From positions 186,001 to 250,000 of the forward strand of contig WYBN01000012.1 in NCBI GenBank assembly GCA_011525875.1: a stretch of 64,000 nucleotides of DNA, written 5' to 3'. Under the pieces are notes generated by a model. That model did not search any database, was not told the DNA's origin, and worked only from the letters and a program-made list of their open reading frames with translations. How positions within the stretch are numbered: position 1 is the stretch's first letter; every line of letters begins with the position of its first letter. Positions 63,197 through 64,000 of this stretch are shown here, piece by piece. The position numbers and the translations under genes are program-made. This stretch comes from Melioribacteraceae bacterium. Its GTDB lineage: Bacteria > Bacteroidota > Ignavibacteria > Ignavibacteriales > Melioribacteraceae.

Positions 63197-64000
63197 TCAA
63201 ACAACATTGAATCCAACACTGTTGATTATTTTCTTTGCTGCTTCGGCTTCAGTCTTGTTGGTGAAAGAAAGCCTGAATGTTCCGCCTGAGCCTTCTCGAA
63301 TTTTAAGCAGTTCGATATCTTTAATATTAATGCCATTGTTAAACAAGGCGGTTGTAATTTTGCTGAGTACGCCGGGTTCGTCTTTCACGAAGACGAAAAT
63401 GTCAAAAAGAGGGGAGAGGAAGCCTTTAGTGTTCTTCGGGATTTCATCACGTTTGATTCGAGCTTCTTCGAATCTTAAATATAAATTGTCAATCGATTTC
63501 TTTTCAATGGATTTTTTCATTTGACTGAGTTCATCCTGAAATTTTTCGATCGCAGCTAAAATCTCATTCCGGTTTTCGGTGAGAACAGGTTTCCAGATAT
63601 TGAAATCACTTGCGGCTATGCGCGTCATATCTCTAAAGCCGCCAGCCGCAAGATCGAGAAAATTGTAATCGTCTGTTTTCAATGAAGCTGTATTTACGAG
63701 AGCGACCGAGATTAACTGCGGGAGGTGGCTTACGCTTGCTGCAATAACATCATGCTGTTTTGCTGGAATGTGAAGTATGTTGGCTCCCAGCAAGGTTATT
63801 ATTCCGCGAAAATTATAATAAATGGGATTTTGAGAAATGTCTTCGGTTACAATATATATTGAATTTTCGAAAAGCAACGGATCGGAATTAATATATCCGC
63901 TTTTTTCTTTACCCGTCATTGGATGTCCGCCGATATAAGTGCCGTCCGATTTTGTATCATCCCATATATCCTTAAATATCTGCTTAACACTGCAGACGTC
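63197..64000 (-). CDS. tyrA: Prephenate dehydrogenase with C-terminal ACT domain, 5' partial
   Basis: NAD(P)-dependent enzyme making 4-hydroxyphenylpyruvate for tyrosine. The frame is open to the end of the window; beyond the internal ATG at 63919 it reads DVCSVKQIFKDIW and YIGGHPMTG, which are the family's cofactor-domain and substrate motifs, so the true start lies outside. SHLPQLISVALVN and GGFRDMTRIAASD are further prephenate dehydrogenase landmarks. The last 75 residues form an ACT domain (FVFVKDEPGVLSKITTALFNNGINIKDIEL), implying allosteric control by tyrosine or a related amino acid. It pairs logically with aroC elsewhere in the window but is not linked to it. Confidence 0.93.
   Translation of the reverse strand, partial: DVCSVKQIFKDIWDDTKSDGTYIGGHPMTGKEKSGYINSDPLLFENSIYIVTEDISQNPIYYNFRGIITLLGANILHIPAKQHDVIAASVSHLPQLISVALVNTASLKTDDYNFLDLAAGGFRDMTRIAASDFNIWKPVLTENRNEILAAIEKFQDELSQMKKSIEKKSIDNLYLRFEEARIKRDEIPKNTKGFLSPLFDIFVFVKDEPGVLSKITTALFNNGINIKDIELLKIREGSGGTFRLSFTNKTEAEAAKKIINSVGFNVV

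Overview
The window reads as a piece of an AT-rich, Gram-negative chromosome from the FCB group, most likely an Ignavibacteria/Chlorobi-type member of the Bacteroidota lineage. This is an inference from several signs: a TonB-dependent receptor with an N-terminal carboxypeptidase-regulatory-like domain, a type IX-secretion-like 'PNPFNP' domain, a Fibrobacter-type paralogous (FISUMP) domain protein, a MtaA/UroD-like corrinoid gene set, and frequent TTG starts supported by good Shine-Dalgarno sequences. Almost everything is chromosomal housekeeping or metabolism. No phage, integrase, transposase or CRISPR array was seen.

Layout. 1-4.6 kb: mtnA (5' truncated by the window), recO, a DegP/DegQ protease, a terminator, aroC and a metallo-beta-lactamase-fold hydrolase. 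5.2-8.3 kb: an ABC permease, a degenerate ABC ATPase and an acyl-CoA carboxylase beta subunit. 8.4-11.3 kb: a seven-LysM lytic transglycosylase lipoprotein with its own sigma70-like promoter. 11.3-15.9 kb: a TPP riboswitch with a complete terminator/antiterminator platform in front of a TonB receptor, thiamine pyrophosphokinase and a sodium/solute symporter, which is a candidate thiamine uptake operon. 15.97-16.19 kb: a palindrome-rich element with 13-bp perfect terminal inverted repeats. 16.2-18.5 kb (minus): pdaD, tyrS, smpB. 19-20.5 kb: an SLC45-like sugar transporter. 20.5-29.6 kb (minus): sigma/anti-sigma pair, pilin-like membrane protein, STAS protein, then a six-gene tandem run (ABC-2 permease, prsW, nadD, meaB, acyl-CoA dehydrogenase, carboxyltransferase).

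29.7-42.6 kb (plus): the fatty-acid cluster yceD-rpmF-plsX-fabH-fabD-(DUF3109)-fabG-acpP-fabF-rnc, followed by gcvP, a CoA-binding protein, a small Omp85-type protein and rsmE. 42.6-45.8 kb (minus): a nucleoside salvage operon cdd-tdk-nupC-punA. 46.2-50.8 kb: a beta-lactamase-like serine hydrolase, an SGNH hydrolase, a phosphodiester glycosidase and a stand-alone TalPgi-type glucose-6-phosphate isomerase. 50.8-53.4 kb: a corrinoid protein, a stand-alone MetH reactivation-domain protein and a UroD-family methyltransferase. This compact trio is the best candidate here for an uncharacterised system. 53.4-59.6 kb (minus): tetR-tolC-adaptor-RND efflux operon with a clear TetR operator; the RND pump lacks the canonical proton-relay residues. 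59.8 kb: tRNA-Val(UAC). 60-64 kb (minus): a 1000-residue three-module FISUMP protein and tyrA (5' truncated).

The metabolic picture is a heterotroph with acyl-CoA/propionyl-CoA metabolism (two carboxyltransferases, acyl-CoA dehydrogenase, MeaB), glycine cleavage, cobalamin-dependent methyl transfer, polyamine synthesis through agmatine, and salvage of thiamine and nucleosides.
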